Part shown: positions 1 through 8,274 of the stretch, one piece after another
How the letters are laid out: every line of letters starts with the position of its first letter
Numbering within the stretch: position 1 is the stretch's first letter
Assembly: GCA_028289425.1 (NCBI GenBank)
Contig: JANQPL010000007.1
Span: 162,611 to 226,610 of the forward strand
DNA: 64,000 bases
Reading direction: 5' to 3'
Origin: Alphaproteobacteria bacterium
GTDB taxonomy: Bacteria > Pseudomonadota > Alphaproteobacteria > JANQMY01
Notes under the pieces: generated by a model
What the model was told of the DNA's origin: nothing
What the model saw: only the letters and a program-made list of their open reading frames with translations
The model's database searches: none
Program-made: the position numbers and the translations under genes

Positions 1-144
1 GAAATGTCATCTATGGCGAAACTGTCGGCACACATGTCGCATGCGGCCCGCAATGCACAGTCACGTGTTCACGTCGGTTGTTAAAGTAGTCCCATGCTTC
101 CCAAATTTTTCTTCCCATCAGTACTAAGTTTGAGCTAAATTTGT

Positions 145-158
145 CAACTATATAGTTG
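145..158. promoter_or_regulatory. Operator, family 1, site 1
   Basis: CAACTATATAGTTG is the core of an 18-bp perfect palindrome, GTCAACTATATAGTTGAC (143-160). It lies 115 bp before the molybdopterin oxidoreductase start. It is the cleanest copy of a 14-bp inverted repeat that recurs in intergenic DNA through the first 33 kb. The size and symmetry fit a TetR-dimer operator; the binder is inferred. Confidence 0.75.
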
Positions 159-272
159 ACCGAATTCAGGATCAGTTCTCGGTTTAAGCCGCGATGCACC
201 GAGGGGTGGGGAGCGCCTGTTCTTAACGCGGAAACCGGGGACAGAGAGTTACTCAACATAAGAACCATACCC

Positions 273-2507
273 ATGACAGAGCATTTTAAGTCGACCTGCA
301 GTCTCTGCGAGGCATGTTGCGGAGTCATATTGGAAATTGAGAAAGACCGTGTCCTGAACGTCATTCCGGACCGTGAAGATCCATTGTCTGGTGGATTTGT
401 ATGCCCCAAAGGGGCCGTCATCGGGGAGGTTGACGCCGATCCCGATCGGTTGCGCACACCCATGCTCAAGACCAACGGGTGCCACCGCCCGATTTCTTGG
501 GACGATGCATTCAGCCAAATAGAAGAGCGAATTGTGCCGATCCAAAAGGAGCACGGAAGAGACGCTGTCGGTCTTTATGTGGGGAACGGTGCGGCACATA
601 ACTACAATCTGCACGGCAATCTACACCACCTTTTATCGAATCTCGGCTCACAGAACTTCTACACCTCCGGCACGGTTGATCAGGTTCCACGGCAAGTGGT
701 TTCAATGTTGATGTATGGCAGTGAACTGTCGGTTCCATTGCCCGACCTTGACCGATGCCAGTTACTCTGGGTCATTGGCGCGAACCCTGCCGAGTCGAAC
801 GGAAGCATGTTGACCACGCCAGGCTTCGTGGGACGAGCGAACGCGATAAGGCGGCGGGGCGGACGGGTGATCGTCATCGATCCCCAACGAACGAGAACGG
901 CCCAGCTTGCCTCGGAGCATTTGGCGATCAGACCGTCGGCGGACGGGGCGTTTTTGGCCGCTGTTGCAAACACTTTGTTGAAGCAGAAGCCGGTTGAAAA
1001 CAATGCGCTCCGTTTGTGTGGCGACCTTACTTTTCTTGAAAGCTGGCTTGAACCCTTCACGCCCGAAAATGTTGCGGACGCGTGTCGCGTAGATGCCGAG
1101 ACAATCACGAGGCTTGCAACGGAACTGCGCGAAACGGAAAAAGCCGCGGTCTATGGCCGTATGGGTACCACAACCCAAGCCTTCTCCTCGCTCGTTGTGT
1201 GGTTGATGGACCTGGTCAACATTCTGGCGGGCAACTTGGACGTGGAAGGCGGTGCCATGTTCGCAACACCGCTTTTCGCTCAAGAAAACTCGATGGGTGA
1301 TCGCGTGCCGTCGCCAACGGCGGTTATCGGCAAATGGAGATCTCGCGTTTCGGGGCTGCCGGAAGCACTGCATCAATTGCCCGTTGCGTGCCTTCCCGAG
1401 GAAATCGAAACACCTGGTCAAGGGCAAATCAAAGCACTCGTAACGATCGCCGCAAATCCCGTGATCTCGAATCCCGATCCAAATCGCTTGAGGCGCGCCC
1501 TGTCGCAGCTGGAATTCATGGTCAGCTATGACACCTACATCAACGAGACAACACAGTATGCAGACTTAATTCTGCCGTCGCCATCTCGGCTCACACAATT
1601 CAACTACGATTCCTGGTTTTATCAGTTCGCTGTTCGAAATTATGGACGGTATACGCCGGCCTACAGAGCGCCCCACGCTGATGAGAAACCCGATCGAGAA
1701 GTTTCCCTAAGACTTGCGATGATCTTTGCGGGGCTTGGAGCCGACGGCGACATAGATGCTTTTGAGATGGCAGCGTTGCGTAACGAAATCGAAAATGAAA
1801 TCGGCCGTCCGGCCTCCGAGATCTCGGGGCGCGACGTCGAAGAGATTTTCAATGACTTGTCGCGATTGCCTATCGAACTCAGACGGTTGGATTTTATGTT
1901 TCGTATTGGCCCGTTCGGCGACGGCTTCGGGTCCAAGCACGGCATTAGGTTTGAAGATGTGGCGGCAGCCAGTTCCGGTCTTGATCTGGGCCCGTTAGTG
2001 CCCCGCTTGCCGAACCTGTTGCGTACCGCGTCCGGTCAGATCGACATCAGGCACGAATTCGCGCAGGAGGAACTGAGACGGCTCAAGGAATGGGTCGACA
2101 AAGACAAACCTCGATATGTGCTGGTGGGCCGCCGGCAACTTCGCTCAAACAATTCCTGGATGCACAATATTTCGTCATTGCGGCACGCCACACGTCAGTG
2201 CACGTTGCGTATGAATAGTGACGATGCAGCACAATCGGGTCTGAAGTCGGGAGATTTCGTGACGGTTTCGACAGAGCACGGAAGCATCAAGGTGCGGATC
2301 GAAACGACGGAATCGATTGCCAGCGGCGTCGTCTCTTTGCCCCATGGTTGGGGTCACGAAACGTTGGACGGAGGCCAGCGTGTCTCGTTGCAAGATCCGG
2401 GCGTGAATGTGAACCAACTGACCGGGCATAACCGGCGGGATCCGCTGACGAATACGGCTATTGTGAATGGCTACGCGGTTCAGATTGCAACGTCGCAATG
2501 TGAGTGA
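273..2507 (+). CDS. Molybdopterin-dependent oxidoreductase (formate dehydrogenase/DMSO reductase superfamily)
   Basis: A 744-residue cytoplasmic oxidoreductase of the Mo-bis-MGD superfamily. The N-terminus has a [4Fe-4S] motif, Cys9-x2-Cys12-x3-Cys16 and Cys44 in 'FVCPKG'. The large Mo-cofactor domain follows, with 'VIGANPAESNG', and the C-terminal cofactor-binding beta-barrel starts near 'RYVLVGRRQLRSNNSW'. No Tat signal is seen, so it probably acts in the cytoplasm. Where formate dehydrogenases carry Sec/Cys, the sequence reads 'SGTVDQVPRQ', which suggests Asp136 as metal ligand. ATG at 273 is chosen because the cysteine cluster follows directly; an in-frame TTG at 156 would lie inside the operator palindrome. 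The substrate is unknown. Being first in an operator-linked catabolic block suggests a redox step on the growth substrate. Family assignment is firm; the reaction is not. Confidence 0.85.
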   Translation: MTEHFKSTCSLCEACCGVILEIEKDRVLNVIPDREDPLSGGFVCPKGAVIGEVDADPDRLRTPMLKTNGCHRPISWDDAFSQIEERIVPIQKEHGRDAVGLYVGNGAAHNYNLHGNLHHLLSNLGSQNFYTSGTVDQVPRQVVSMLMYGSELSVPLPDLDRCQLLWVIGANPAESNGSMLTTPGFVGRANAIRRRGGRVIVIDPQRTRTAQLASEHLAIRPSADGAFLAAVANTLLKQKPVENNALRLCGDLTFLESWLEPFTPENVADACRVDAETITRLATELRETEKAAVYGRMGTTTQAFSSLVVWLMDLVNILAGNLDVEGGAMFATPLFAQENSMGDRVPSPTAVIGKWRSRVSGLPEALHQLPVACLPEEIETPGQGQIKALVTIAANPVISNPDPNRLRRALSQLEFMVSYDTYINETTQYADLILPSPSRLTQFNYDSWFYQFAVRNYGRYTPAYRAPHADEKPDREVSLRLAMIFAGLGADGDIDAFEMAALRNEIENEIGRPASEISGRDVEEIFNDLSRLPIELRRLDFMFRIGPFGDGFGSKHGIRFEDVAAASSGLDLGPLVPRLPNLLRTASGQIDIRHEFAQEELRRLKEWVDKDKPRYVLVGRRQLRSNNSWMHNISSLRHATRQCTLRMNSDDAAQSGLKSGDFVTVSTEHGSIKVRIETTESIASGVVSLPHGWGHETLDGGQRVSLQDPGVNVNQLTGHNRRDPLTNTAIVNGYAVQIATSQCE

Positions 2508-2579
2508 ACGCGGCCGCCGTCATGAACACATCGAGTGGCAGCCAACAGGGCATTATCGTTTCACAGTAGGAGGGACGAC

Positions 2580-3365
2580 ATGAAAAAAACCGCTATTGTC
2601 ACAGGGGGCGCCACCGGAATTGGTCGTGCCACGGCGGAATGGTTGGCGCGCGACGGCATGAATATCGTCATCGGTGACATAAACATGGCGGGTGCTGAGG
2701 ATACCGTAAAATCGATTGTCGATACGACAGACAGCGACGCGCTAGCAATCCGAACCGATGTGGGGGAGCCCCAAGAGGTAAAACGATTGATCGACACGGC
2801 TGTCGATCGATTTGAGAGAATCGATGTGCTGATCAATTGTGCGGCCGACCTGAGCCAACTGCCAACCGACATGGATGTGGTAGGGACCGATCTTGCCGTA
2901 TTCGACCGAACCTATCAGGTAAATTTCAGAGGCGCTGTCGTTGGGTGCAAATATGCCATTCCGGAAATGGTGAAGACCGGCGGCGGATCGATCGTCAACG
3001 TCTCGTCAGCGACAAGTCTGCAGGGTGACAAGGAACGCGTTGCGTATTCTTCACTGAAGGCAGCAACCAATCAGTTAACCCGCTCGATCGCCGTCAGGTT
3101 TGGCAAAGACAACATTCGCTGCAACACGGTGTGTCCGGGCCTCATTTTAAACAATGACGCAACCCTTCATCCACCAGAAGTAATGAAAGCAGAGTTTCTA
3201 GAAGCGGTCGCCACACCTGAGCTTGGTATTTCTTCGAACGCGGCCGAGTTGATCGGTTTCTTGGCATCCGATCGCGCTCAATACATCACCGGGGAACTGA
3301 TCTCGATTGACGGTGGCTTTACCAAACGTGTTCCTTACTATTTTAGCCTTAAGGGTCCAGAATAA
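2580..3365 (+). CDS. Short-chain dehydrogenase/reductase (SDR)
   Basis: A 261-residue classical SDR that interconverts an alcohol and a ketone with NAD(P). The cofactor motif TGGATGIG lies near residues 8-15, 'DVLINCAA' is the NNAG-like motif, and the catalytic set is Ser in 'VNVSSATS' and Tyr-x3-Lys in 'YSSLK'. The Asp in 'VIGDIN' after beta-2 suggests NAD preference. The ATG at 2580 has a strong Shine-Dalgarno (AGGAGG); a start 45 bp upstream has none. It sits 72 bp behind the molybdopterin oxidoreductase on the same strand with no operator between, so the two are probably cotranscribed. The substrate is inferred to be a hydroxylated pathway intermediate. Confidence 0.85.
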   Translation: MKKTAIVTGGATGIGRATAEWLARDGMNIVIGDINMAGAEDTVKSIVDTTDSDALAIRTDVGEPQEVKRLIDTAVDRFERIDVLINCAADLSQLPTDMDVVGTDLAVFDRTYQVNFRGAVVGCKYAIPEMVKTGGGSIVNVSSATSLQGDKERVAYSSLKAATNQLTRSIAVRFGKDNIRCNTVCPGLILNNDATLHPPEVMKAEFLEAVATPELGISSNAAELIGFLASDRAQYITGELISIDGGFTKRVPYYFSLKGPE

Positions 3366-3532
3366 TCTGTCCCGAGAAACCGCCTTCAATATGGCTCGGA
3401 AATGCTCTAGCTGCCGGTTTCTCTGAAATTCGACGGTCGTCTCTACAAACTGATCATCAATAAAGTAACGGGTGCAAGGCGTTTGACGGGTCAGTGAATT
3501 CCCCTATTATCGCGAAGGCGTTGGAAAACTCT

Positions 3533-3546
3533 CGACCGTACAGTCA
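3533..3546. promoter_or_regulatory. Operator, family 1, site 2
   Basis: CGACCGTACAGTCA lies 57 bp before the first TetR gene. It departs from the consensus at the outer bases (CGAC, GTCA), but the same variants recur in other copies (CGAC at 20457; GTCA at 5826 and 25237). The position suggests autoregulation. Confidence 0.5.
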
Positions 3547-3602
3547 AATTATTTTTGATATGCAGATGCTTGAAGCAATCTCGGCAGTCACAAAAAGGTC
3601 CT

Positions 3603-4244
3603 ATGACCGTTAGCGATCACAAGCAAAAAGCGGCATGGGCCGCGACTCCGCGCAAAGATCGAAACAATCGGCGCCAATTGATCCTCGACAAGGCGGCCGA
3701 ACTGTTTGCGGCGCAGGGCTACCAGGCCACATCTATGGATCAATTGTCCGAATTGACCACTCTCAACAAAGGGACGATCTACTACTACTATAAATCCAAG
3801 GCCGATATCCTGTTTGATATGAGCTATTTTGTGGCGGAGCGCGCTCTGAAGCTCATTGCGCCCGCAAGCAAGATGGAACATGCGTCGGACGCGTTTGCGC
3901 ACGCGATCGAAGTAACGGTCGATTGGATTATCGACCACAAAGACGTGGTAACGACCTATTTCCAGGAATCTCCATATTTCAAATCCATCTTCTCGGAAGA
4001 ACAATACCGTCACATCAGCGACCAGCAATCTGAAATGATGAAGTTCTTTTATGAAACCATAGAAAAGGGGATTCGCGCAGGCGAATTCCGTGAGGTCGAT
4101 ACGCAGATAACGGGACGCTTGGTGGTTGGCGGTATTATGTGGATCTATCGTTGGCCGGAAGACGAGATAGACGGCGCGCGTGTTTCAGAAGTCATGATTT
4201 CCGGATTGCTGAATGGGCTGCTCCGAAATCCCCGCACGCCGTGA
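3603..4244 (+). CDS. TetR-family transcriptional regulator (block I, first of a pair)
   Basis: A 213-residue one-component repressor. The N-terminal helix-turn-helix covers roughly residues 42-63, ending in 'LNKGTIYYYYKSKADILFDM', a standard TetR recognition helix and its follow-on. The C-terminal ligand domain is alpha-helical and variable. ATG at 3603 is used because an upstream in-frame TTG would add a leader unlike the family. The protein is clearly related over the HTH to the TetR gene at 26903-27511 ('LNKGT', 'YYYY', 'SK', 'DILFD' shared), so the two may bind the same operator family. A copy of that operator lies just upstream, which suggests self-repression. The ligand is unknown; a CoA thioester or the growth substrate would be usual for the family. 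Confidence 0.9.
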   Translation: MTVSDHKQKAAWAATPRKDRNNRRQLILDKAAELFAAQGYQATSMDQLSELTTLNKGTIYYYYKSKADILFDMSYFVAERALKLIAPASKMEHASDAFAHAIEVTVDWIIDHKDVVTTYFQESPYFKSIFSEEQYRHISDQQSEMMKFFYETIEKGIRAGEFREVDTQITGRLVVGGIMWIYRWPEDEIDGARVSEVMISGLLNGLLRNPRTP

Positions 4245-4270
4245 AACCATCAATCCACTGATGTACGTGG

Positions 4271-5500
4271 TTATGCTTTGGCAACCACTGGCACTTTTTT
4301 GTAACCGGAGACAATATTGGACCGGACTTTCACCGGCTCTCCAACCAGTTCGATGTTTGGAAACCTTTCCAACAGTGCTTCCCAAAGACAACGCAGTTGC
4401 AGCTCGGCCAGCCGGGAACCGAGGCAATAATGCAACCCCTTGCCGAAGGAGAGGTGCTTCGGACCGCCGCGCCCAATCACGAGGTCGTAAGGCTGGTCAT
4501 ACACCTCTTCATCGTAATTGGCCGACGCGTACCAAAGAATTACACGATCGCCCTTTTTGATGGTTTTGCCGCGGAGTTCCGTATCCTGAAGTGCGGTACG
4601 GCGGATACAGTGAATGGGCGTTTGCCATCTGATGAATTCATCGATGGCGGGCACGATCTTCGAACGGTCGTCCCGCAACAGCTGGTATTGATTGGGAAAT
4701 TTGTTGAGTCCGACAATACTGCCGGCAATTGTTGATCGTGTTGTGTCATTGCCGCCGGTTACGAGCAGGATCATTGTACCAATGTAGTCGTCCGGCGAAA
4801 GCTTCTCCTTGTCGTTGTAAACAAGCATGGAAACGAGATCTTCGCCTGGGCCGGATTCGACCCGCTTGTTCCAAAGAAAGAAACAATAGTCCGTAAAATT
4901 CTCGAAATTCTGCTGCGCTGACGCGGGATCGAAAAACTCCGGTTCGTCTTGGCTGATGAGAAGGTTCGACCACTGCAAGAATTTTCCTCTGTCTTCCTGC
5001 GGTATGTCGAACAGTGTAGAGAGCATTTGCATAGGCAGCTCGTCTGCAACAATCTCACACCAATTAAACTCCTCACCAACAGGTACCTTGTCCAAGATTG
5101 CCGCAACACGCGCACGGACCTCGGATTCCAGGTTCTGTATTTTCGGCGGCGCGAACGCGGGCGCCACCATGGCGCGATAGGTAGAATGCTCCGGCGGGTC
5201 GAGCATGATCATGCTCTTGCCCGGAACCAAGTTGGTTTCCGGAGACGAGTCGTAAAACGCCGCTCCCCCATGTTTGTAATCGGCAGAATAAATCTCGTAG
5301 AGGCCGTCGATTTCTGCAACATCCTGATACTTGGTGACGGACCAGTACGCACCAAGATCATCGCTATCGATATAGTGGATCGGATCTTCTTTTCTCAACC
5401 GTTCAAAGACAGCATAATACTTCCCTGTCGCAAAAAGATCCGGTTGGCCGGCATCAATTTGTTCGATGGGGAGATGAACTTGCTCTGTTGGATTGTCCAT
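4271..5500 (-). CDS. Cytochrome P450, CYP153-like
   Basis: A 409-residue soluble bacterial P450. I-helix GGNDTT at 249-254 carries the oxygen-activating Asp-Thr pair, the ExxR motif is Glu288-Phe-Ile-Arg291, and the haem loop FGKGLHYCLG (352-361) has Cys359 as iron ligand. 'AYWSVTKY', 'EFIRWQTP', 'SRLAELQLRCLWE' and the C-terminal 'VRSNIVSGYKKVPV' resemble CYP153, a family known for terminal hydroxylation of alkyl chains and some terpenes. ATG at 5500 is the natural family start; an extension to 5539 would be atypical. No ferredoxin or ferredoxin reductase gene lies in the window, so its electron partners must be elsewhere. It ends 26 bp from the convergent TetR gene. The 451-bp gap to the divergent crotonase holds one family 1 operator. 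Confidence 0.88.
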   Translation of the reverse strand: MDNPTEQVHLPIEQIDAGQPDLFATGKYYAVFERLRKEDPIHYIDSDDLGAYWSVTKYQDVAEIDGLYEIYSADYKHGGAAFYDSSPETNLVPGKSMIMLDPPEHSTYRAMVAPAFAPPKIQNLESEVRARVAAILDKVPVGEEFNWCEIVADELPMQMLSTLFDIPQEDRGKFLQWSNLLISQDEPEFFDPASAQQNFENFTDYCFFLWNKRVESGPGEDLVSMLVYNDKEKLSPDDYIGTMILLVTGGNDTTRSTIAGSIVGLNKFPNQYQLLRDDRSKIVPAIDEFIRWQTPIHCIRRTALQDTELRGKTIKKGDRVILWYASANYDEEVYDQPYDLVIGRGGPKHLSFGKGLHYCLGSRLAELQLRCLWEALLERFPNIELVGEPVKVRSNIVSGYKKVPVVAKA

Positions 5501-5951
5501 GGGGATACCTTGGTGTCTCACTTTATGTTTTATAGCCAATAGGCAAGAGGCCTCGAGGGTTTCCTGAAAACATGAAAGGAAAAATCTCCGAACGCCAGAT
5601 CCTCGAATTTATGGAGAATCGCGACGGCTTCTCTCATAACATCTGTATACAAATAAATCTTGTTGTGTGTTCGAATCGAATATCGGTTCTCGAAACGGCC
5701 GATTCACGTGTCAGCATCGATCCGACTGGGTCGCGCAAGCACGCGCAACCGATGCTCTAACGCGACTGCCGTTGTTTCCTTCAAGTTCTTTTAGACAGAA
5801 CGCCCATCAAAAACGCTATCAAAGTTCAACTGATCAGTCAATTGACAAAAATAAACCCTTGCCCAAAAATGCGCCGAACAGATACGCCCGGAGGTTTCTC
5901 CGCCGTGATCGTTGTTCGAGCGCGACATCGGCTCGTCACAGGAAACAGACT
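5501..5951. other. Divergent intergenic region, P450 / 6-oxocamphor-hydrolase-like gene
   Basis: This 451-bp non-coding gap separates two divergent genes. The only clear element is operator site 3 near the right-hand gene. Short open frames here have no recognisable product. Confidence 0.6.
5826..5839. promoter_or_regulatory. Operator, family 1, site 3
   Basis: CAACTGATCAGTCA matches the family 1 consensus with the GTCA right-arm variant. It lies 113 bp before the crotonase start at 5952 and 326 bp from the divergent P450 start. Confidence 0.6.
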
Positions 5952-6704
5952 ATGCGTCCCGACTATTTCGATCGATATCCGACTATTCATTTTGAGCGCA
6001 ACCAAAGGGGTGTGCTGAGCGTCAGACTGCATTCCGACGATGGTCCGGTTGTTTACACCGAGCAGCATCACGAAGATTGGTGCGGTGCGTTCTACGATAT
6101 TGGTGCGGACCGGGATAATCGCGTGGTCGTCATTACCGGTACCGGCGACTCATTCATCGATGCGTATGGGTGGAAGGGAACCTATTCGCGCGCATCCGAC
6201 TGGGATGACAAATCCTATGAAGGACGCAGGATGATAAGGAACTACCTGGATATCGAGGTGCCCATCATCGCTGCGGTAAACGGCCCGGCGAGCGTCCACA
6301 ATGAGTTGGCGGTTCTTGCCGATATCGTTTTGGCGTCGACAACAGCGACCTTTTCCGACGCCCCTCACTTTCCAAACCGTGTGCCGCCGGGCGATGGCAT
6401 TCAAGTGATCTGGCAGGAACTTCTTGGGTTGAATCGGGGGCGGTATTTTCTCTTGACCGGACAAGAGCTGTCCGCGGAAGAGGCGTATCAGTTAGGTGTG
6501 GTATCGGAAGTCTTGGTGCCAGACAAACTGATGACCAGGGCCCACGAGTTGGCCGATCAGCTTTCAAAAGTGGGCACAATGACACTGAGAATGACAAAGT
6601 CAGTCCTTGTGCAGAATTTACGCCGAAAAATGGATGAACAATTGACGGCGTCAATCACATTGGAAGGGATGGCCGTCATGGACATGCTGATGAAGCAAAG
6701 ATGA
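5952..6704 (+). CDS. Crotonase-fold hydrolase resembling 6-oxocamphor hydrolase
   Basis: A 250-residue crotonase-superfamily protein. Unlike ordinary enoyl-CoA hydratases, it matches the remembered sequence of Rhodococcus 6-oxocamphor hydrolase (a retro-Claisen C-C hydrolase of a bicyclic beta-diketone). Shared stretches are 'IEVPIIAAVNGP', 'DIVLA', 'PHFP', 'PPGDG' and 'LLGLNRGRYFLLTGQEL'. His40, His139 and Asp148 fall where that enzyme has catalytic His45, His145 and Asp154. The likely reaction is hydrolytic cleavage of a cyclic 1,3-diketone to a keto acid, without CoA. Divergence from a P450 and nearby SDRs fits hydroxylation, oxidation to diketone, then ring cleavage. ATG at 5952 is chosen because conservation starts at 'YPTIHFERN'. 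The similarity call is from memory; the real substrate is unknown. Confidence 0.75.
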   Translation: MRPDYFDRYPTIHFERNQRGVLSVRLHSDDGPVVYTEQHHEDWCGAFYDIGADRDNRVVVITGTGDSFIDAYGWKGTYSRASDWDDKSYEGRRMIRNYLDIEVPIIAAVNGPASVHNELAVLADIVLASTTATFSDAPHFPNRVPPGDGIQVIWQELLGLNRGRYFLLTGQELSAEEAYQLGVVSEVLVPDKLMTRAHELADQLSKVGTMTLRMTKSVLVQNLRRKMDEQLTASITLEGMAVMDMLMKQR

Positions 6705-6865
6705 TGCAGGGCTGTTCATGGAACAGAAAAGACCGTGGACCGGCGTAAAGTCGATGTTGCTCCATTCGGTATTAGGCGGCGATTTGGTTCATGGTGTCAG
6801 ATAGGTCTCCTGCCTGGAAAACAAATCTGCAGGTCTTGCATTACTTAAAGTCCACGACGCTCTAA

Positions 6866-7960
6866 TCAGGTTAGAAGCTCCAACGTATCGTGGTCCATCG
6901 CCGCCCAGGCAAACTGCATGGCCTGCATAAGGTTGACGGTTTCCAACTGAAACTGCCCCTTTTCGTCGCCATTGCCCACCCAAGTGACCAATCCGAATAT
7001 GACGCCGCAGCGATATTTCCACCACGCCTCGTCAAAGTCCGGCGCATCGACACCATAGGCTTCCAGTCGAACGAGATAATGTTTGAGCAATGACTGTTCC
7101 CACTTACGCCGATCGGTAACGTCGAGGGCGCTCACCAGAAAGTAAGGAACGTCGTATTGCCACGACGCATGCCGGCAGTTCCAGTCGTAAAGCCCTCCTG
7201 CGCCCGATCCATCGACAAACGTGTTGCCGATATGCGGATCGCCGTGGGCGATGGTATACGGACCTTCGTTTTGTATGCTTTGGCCTTTCTTCAAAGCCGC
7301 ATACATTCGGCCGGCATCCTTGAATTTTCGAGGCAGTCCCAATCCGCGCGGCAGCGAACAGTAATACGCCCATTCATCTTGCTGAACGAGAGACTCATGC
7401 CTTTCGCCCAAACTGCCGTGATGCAGATTTTCGAGCCACTCGGAAATCGGCGGTTCATGCAACGCCGGATTGTTCCAGCCATATGCATGGAGCTTCGCCA
7501 ATGTGTCGAGCACACCCGCAGCCTGGTCATAGGTGTAAACTTTGGTTGCATGTCCGAATGTCACATTTCGCGCCGACAGATCCTCCATGATAATTACTGC
7601 ATGGTCGTCGGTGGGATAAAACCCAACAAAGAAGATCGTAGGTGCATTGACCTTCGACGGAATGGCGATATCTCTGTAGGCGAACATTTCGGCGGCTTGC
7701 ACGGCATAGAACCAAGACGGATCCTGGCGCTTGAAGCCCCCTTTTATATACACAACCTCTGGAAGACCGTGCTTCTTTCCCACGTCGTTGAAACTGAGCC
7801 TAACCTTCACTTTCACCGCAGCCCCTTGAAGAATCTGTTCTATCTTGGCCGACCTCACTTGCAGGCCAGAATAGAATTGGGACAAGGTGTCCGTTAGCCA
7901 TTCTGCATTTATGGCTTGAATCATTTCCGATTCACTTACATCGCGCGTTTGATAGGTCAT
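6866..7960 (-). CDS. Phosphotransferase family protein (aminoglycoside phosphotransferase/ecdysteroid-kinase-like)
   Basis: A 364-residue protein-kinase-fold small-molecule kinase. It shows a putative ATP-anchoring Lys in 'VYIKGGF' (about 73), a hinge-like 'VIIMEDL', the catalytic loop HGDPHIGN (239-246) with its Asp, and 'GLYDW' (Asp259) in place of the usual DFE/DFG metal-binding segment. Such proteins phosphorylate a hydroxyl group, and ecdysteroid kinases use steroids. The ATG at 7960 has a good Shine-Dalgarno (GGGAGG). It faces an SDR across a 314-bp gap with a family 1 operator, so it belongs to the same regulated set. The role in a catabolic pathway is not known: it could phosphorylate the substrate, an intermediate or a toxic side product. 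Confidence 0.75.
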   Translation of the reverse strand: MTYQTRDVSESEMIQAINAEWLTDTLSQFYSGLQVRSAKIEQILQGAAVKVKVRLSFNDVGKKHGLPEVVYIKGGFKRQDPSWFYAVQAAEMFAYRDIAIPSKVNAPTIFFVGFYPTDDHAVIIMEDLSARNVTFGHATKVYTYDQAAGVLDTLAKLHAYGWNNPALHEPPISEWLENLHHGSLGERHESLVQQDEWAYYCSLPRGLGLPRKFKDAGRMYAALKKGQSIQNEGPYTIAHGDPHIGNTFVDGSGAGGLYDWNCRHASWQYDVPYFLVSALDVTDRRKWEQSLLKHYLVRLEAYGVDAPDFDEAWWKYRCGVIFGLVTWVGNGDEKGQFQLETVNLMQAMQFAWAAMDHDTLELLT

Positions 7961-8274
7961 GACCTCCCTACAGCTTCGACTTCGGAGTCTTGGGTCTGTA
8001 CAAAACGGATCCCTTGCCGACGTGTTGGCGGCTTTGTCTTTAGAGCAATTGGATACGCCCTTGGCTTGACAAGCTTATTAAAAGCTGAATTAAATTCAAC
8101 TAAATAGTTGGAATTCTGGTGTGAGTGGCAAACGACTGCGACTTCGCTTCTGACACATGCAAAGACAATGCAACAAGCCTGGAACACAAAACCCGCTTCG
8201 CTTGAGGCAACCAAACAAAGGCCAGATATGTTGACCGTCACACCCGCGAATCTTTCGCTTAGTGAGCGCCAAAG
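7961..8274. other. Divergent intergenic region, phosphotransferase / SDR
   Basis: This 314-bp gap has no gene. Operator site 4 sits near its middle and could control both divergent units. The segment 8070-8120 is AT-rich and promoter-like. Confidence 0.6.
8097..8110. promoter_or_regulatory. Operator, family 1, site 4
   Basis: CAACTAAATAGTTG has perfect six-base arms and is extended by AATT on both sides (AATTCAAC ... GTTGGAATT). It lies between divergent starts at 7960 and 8275. Confidence 0.75.
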
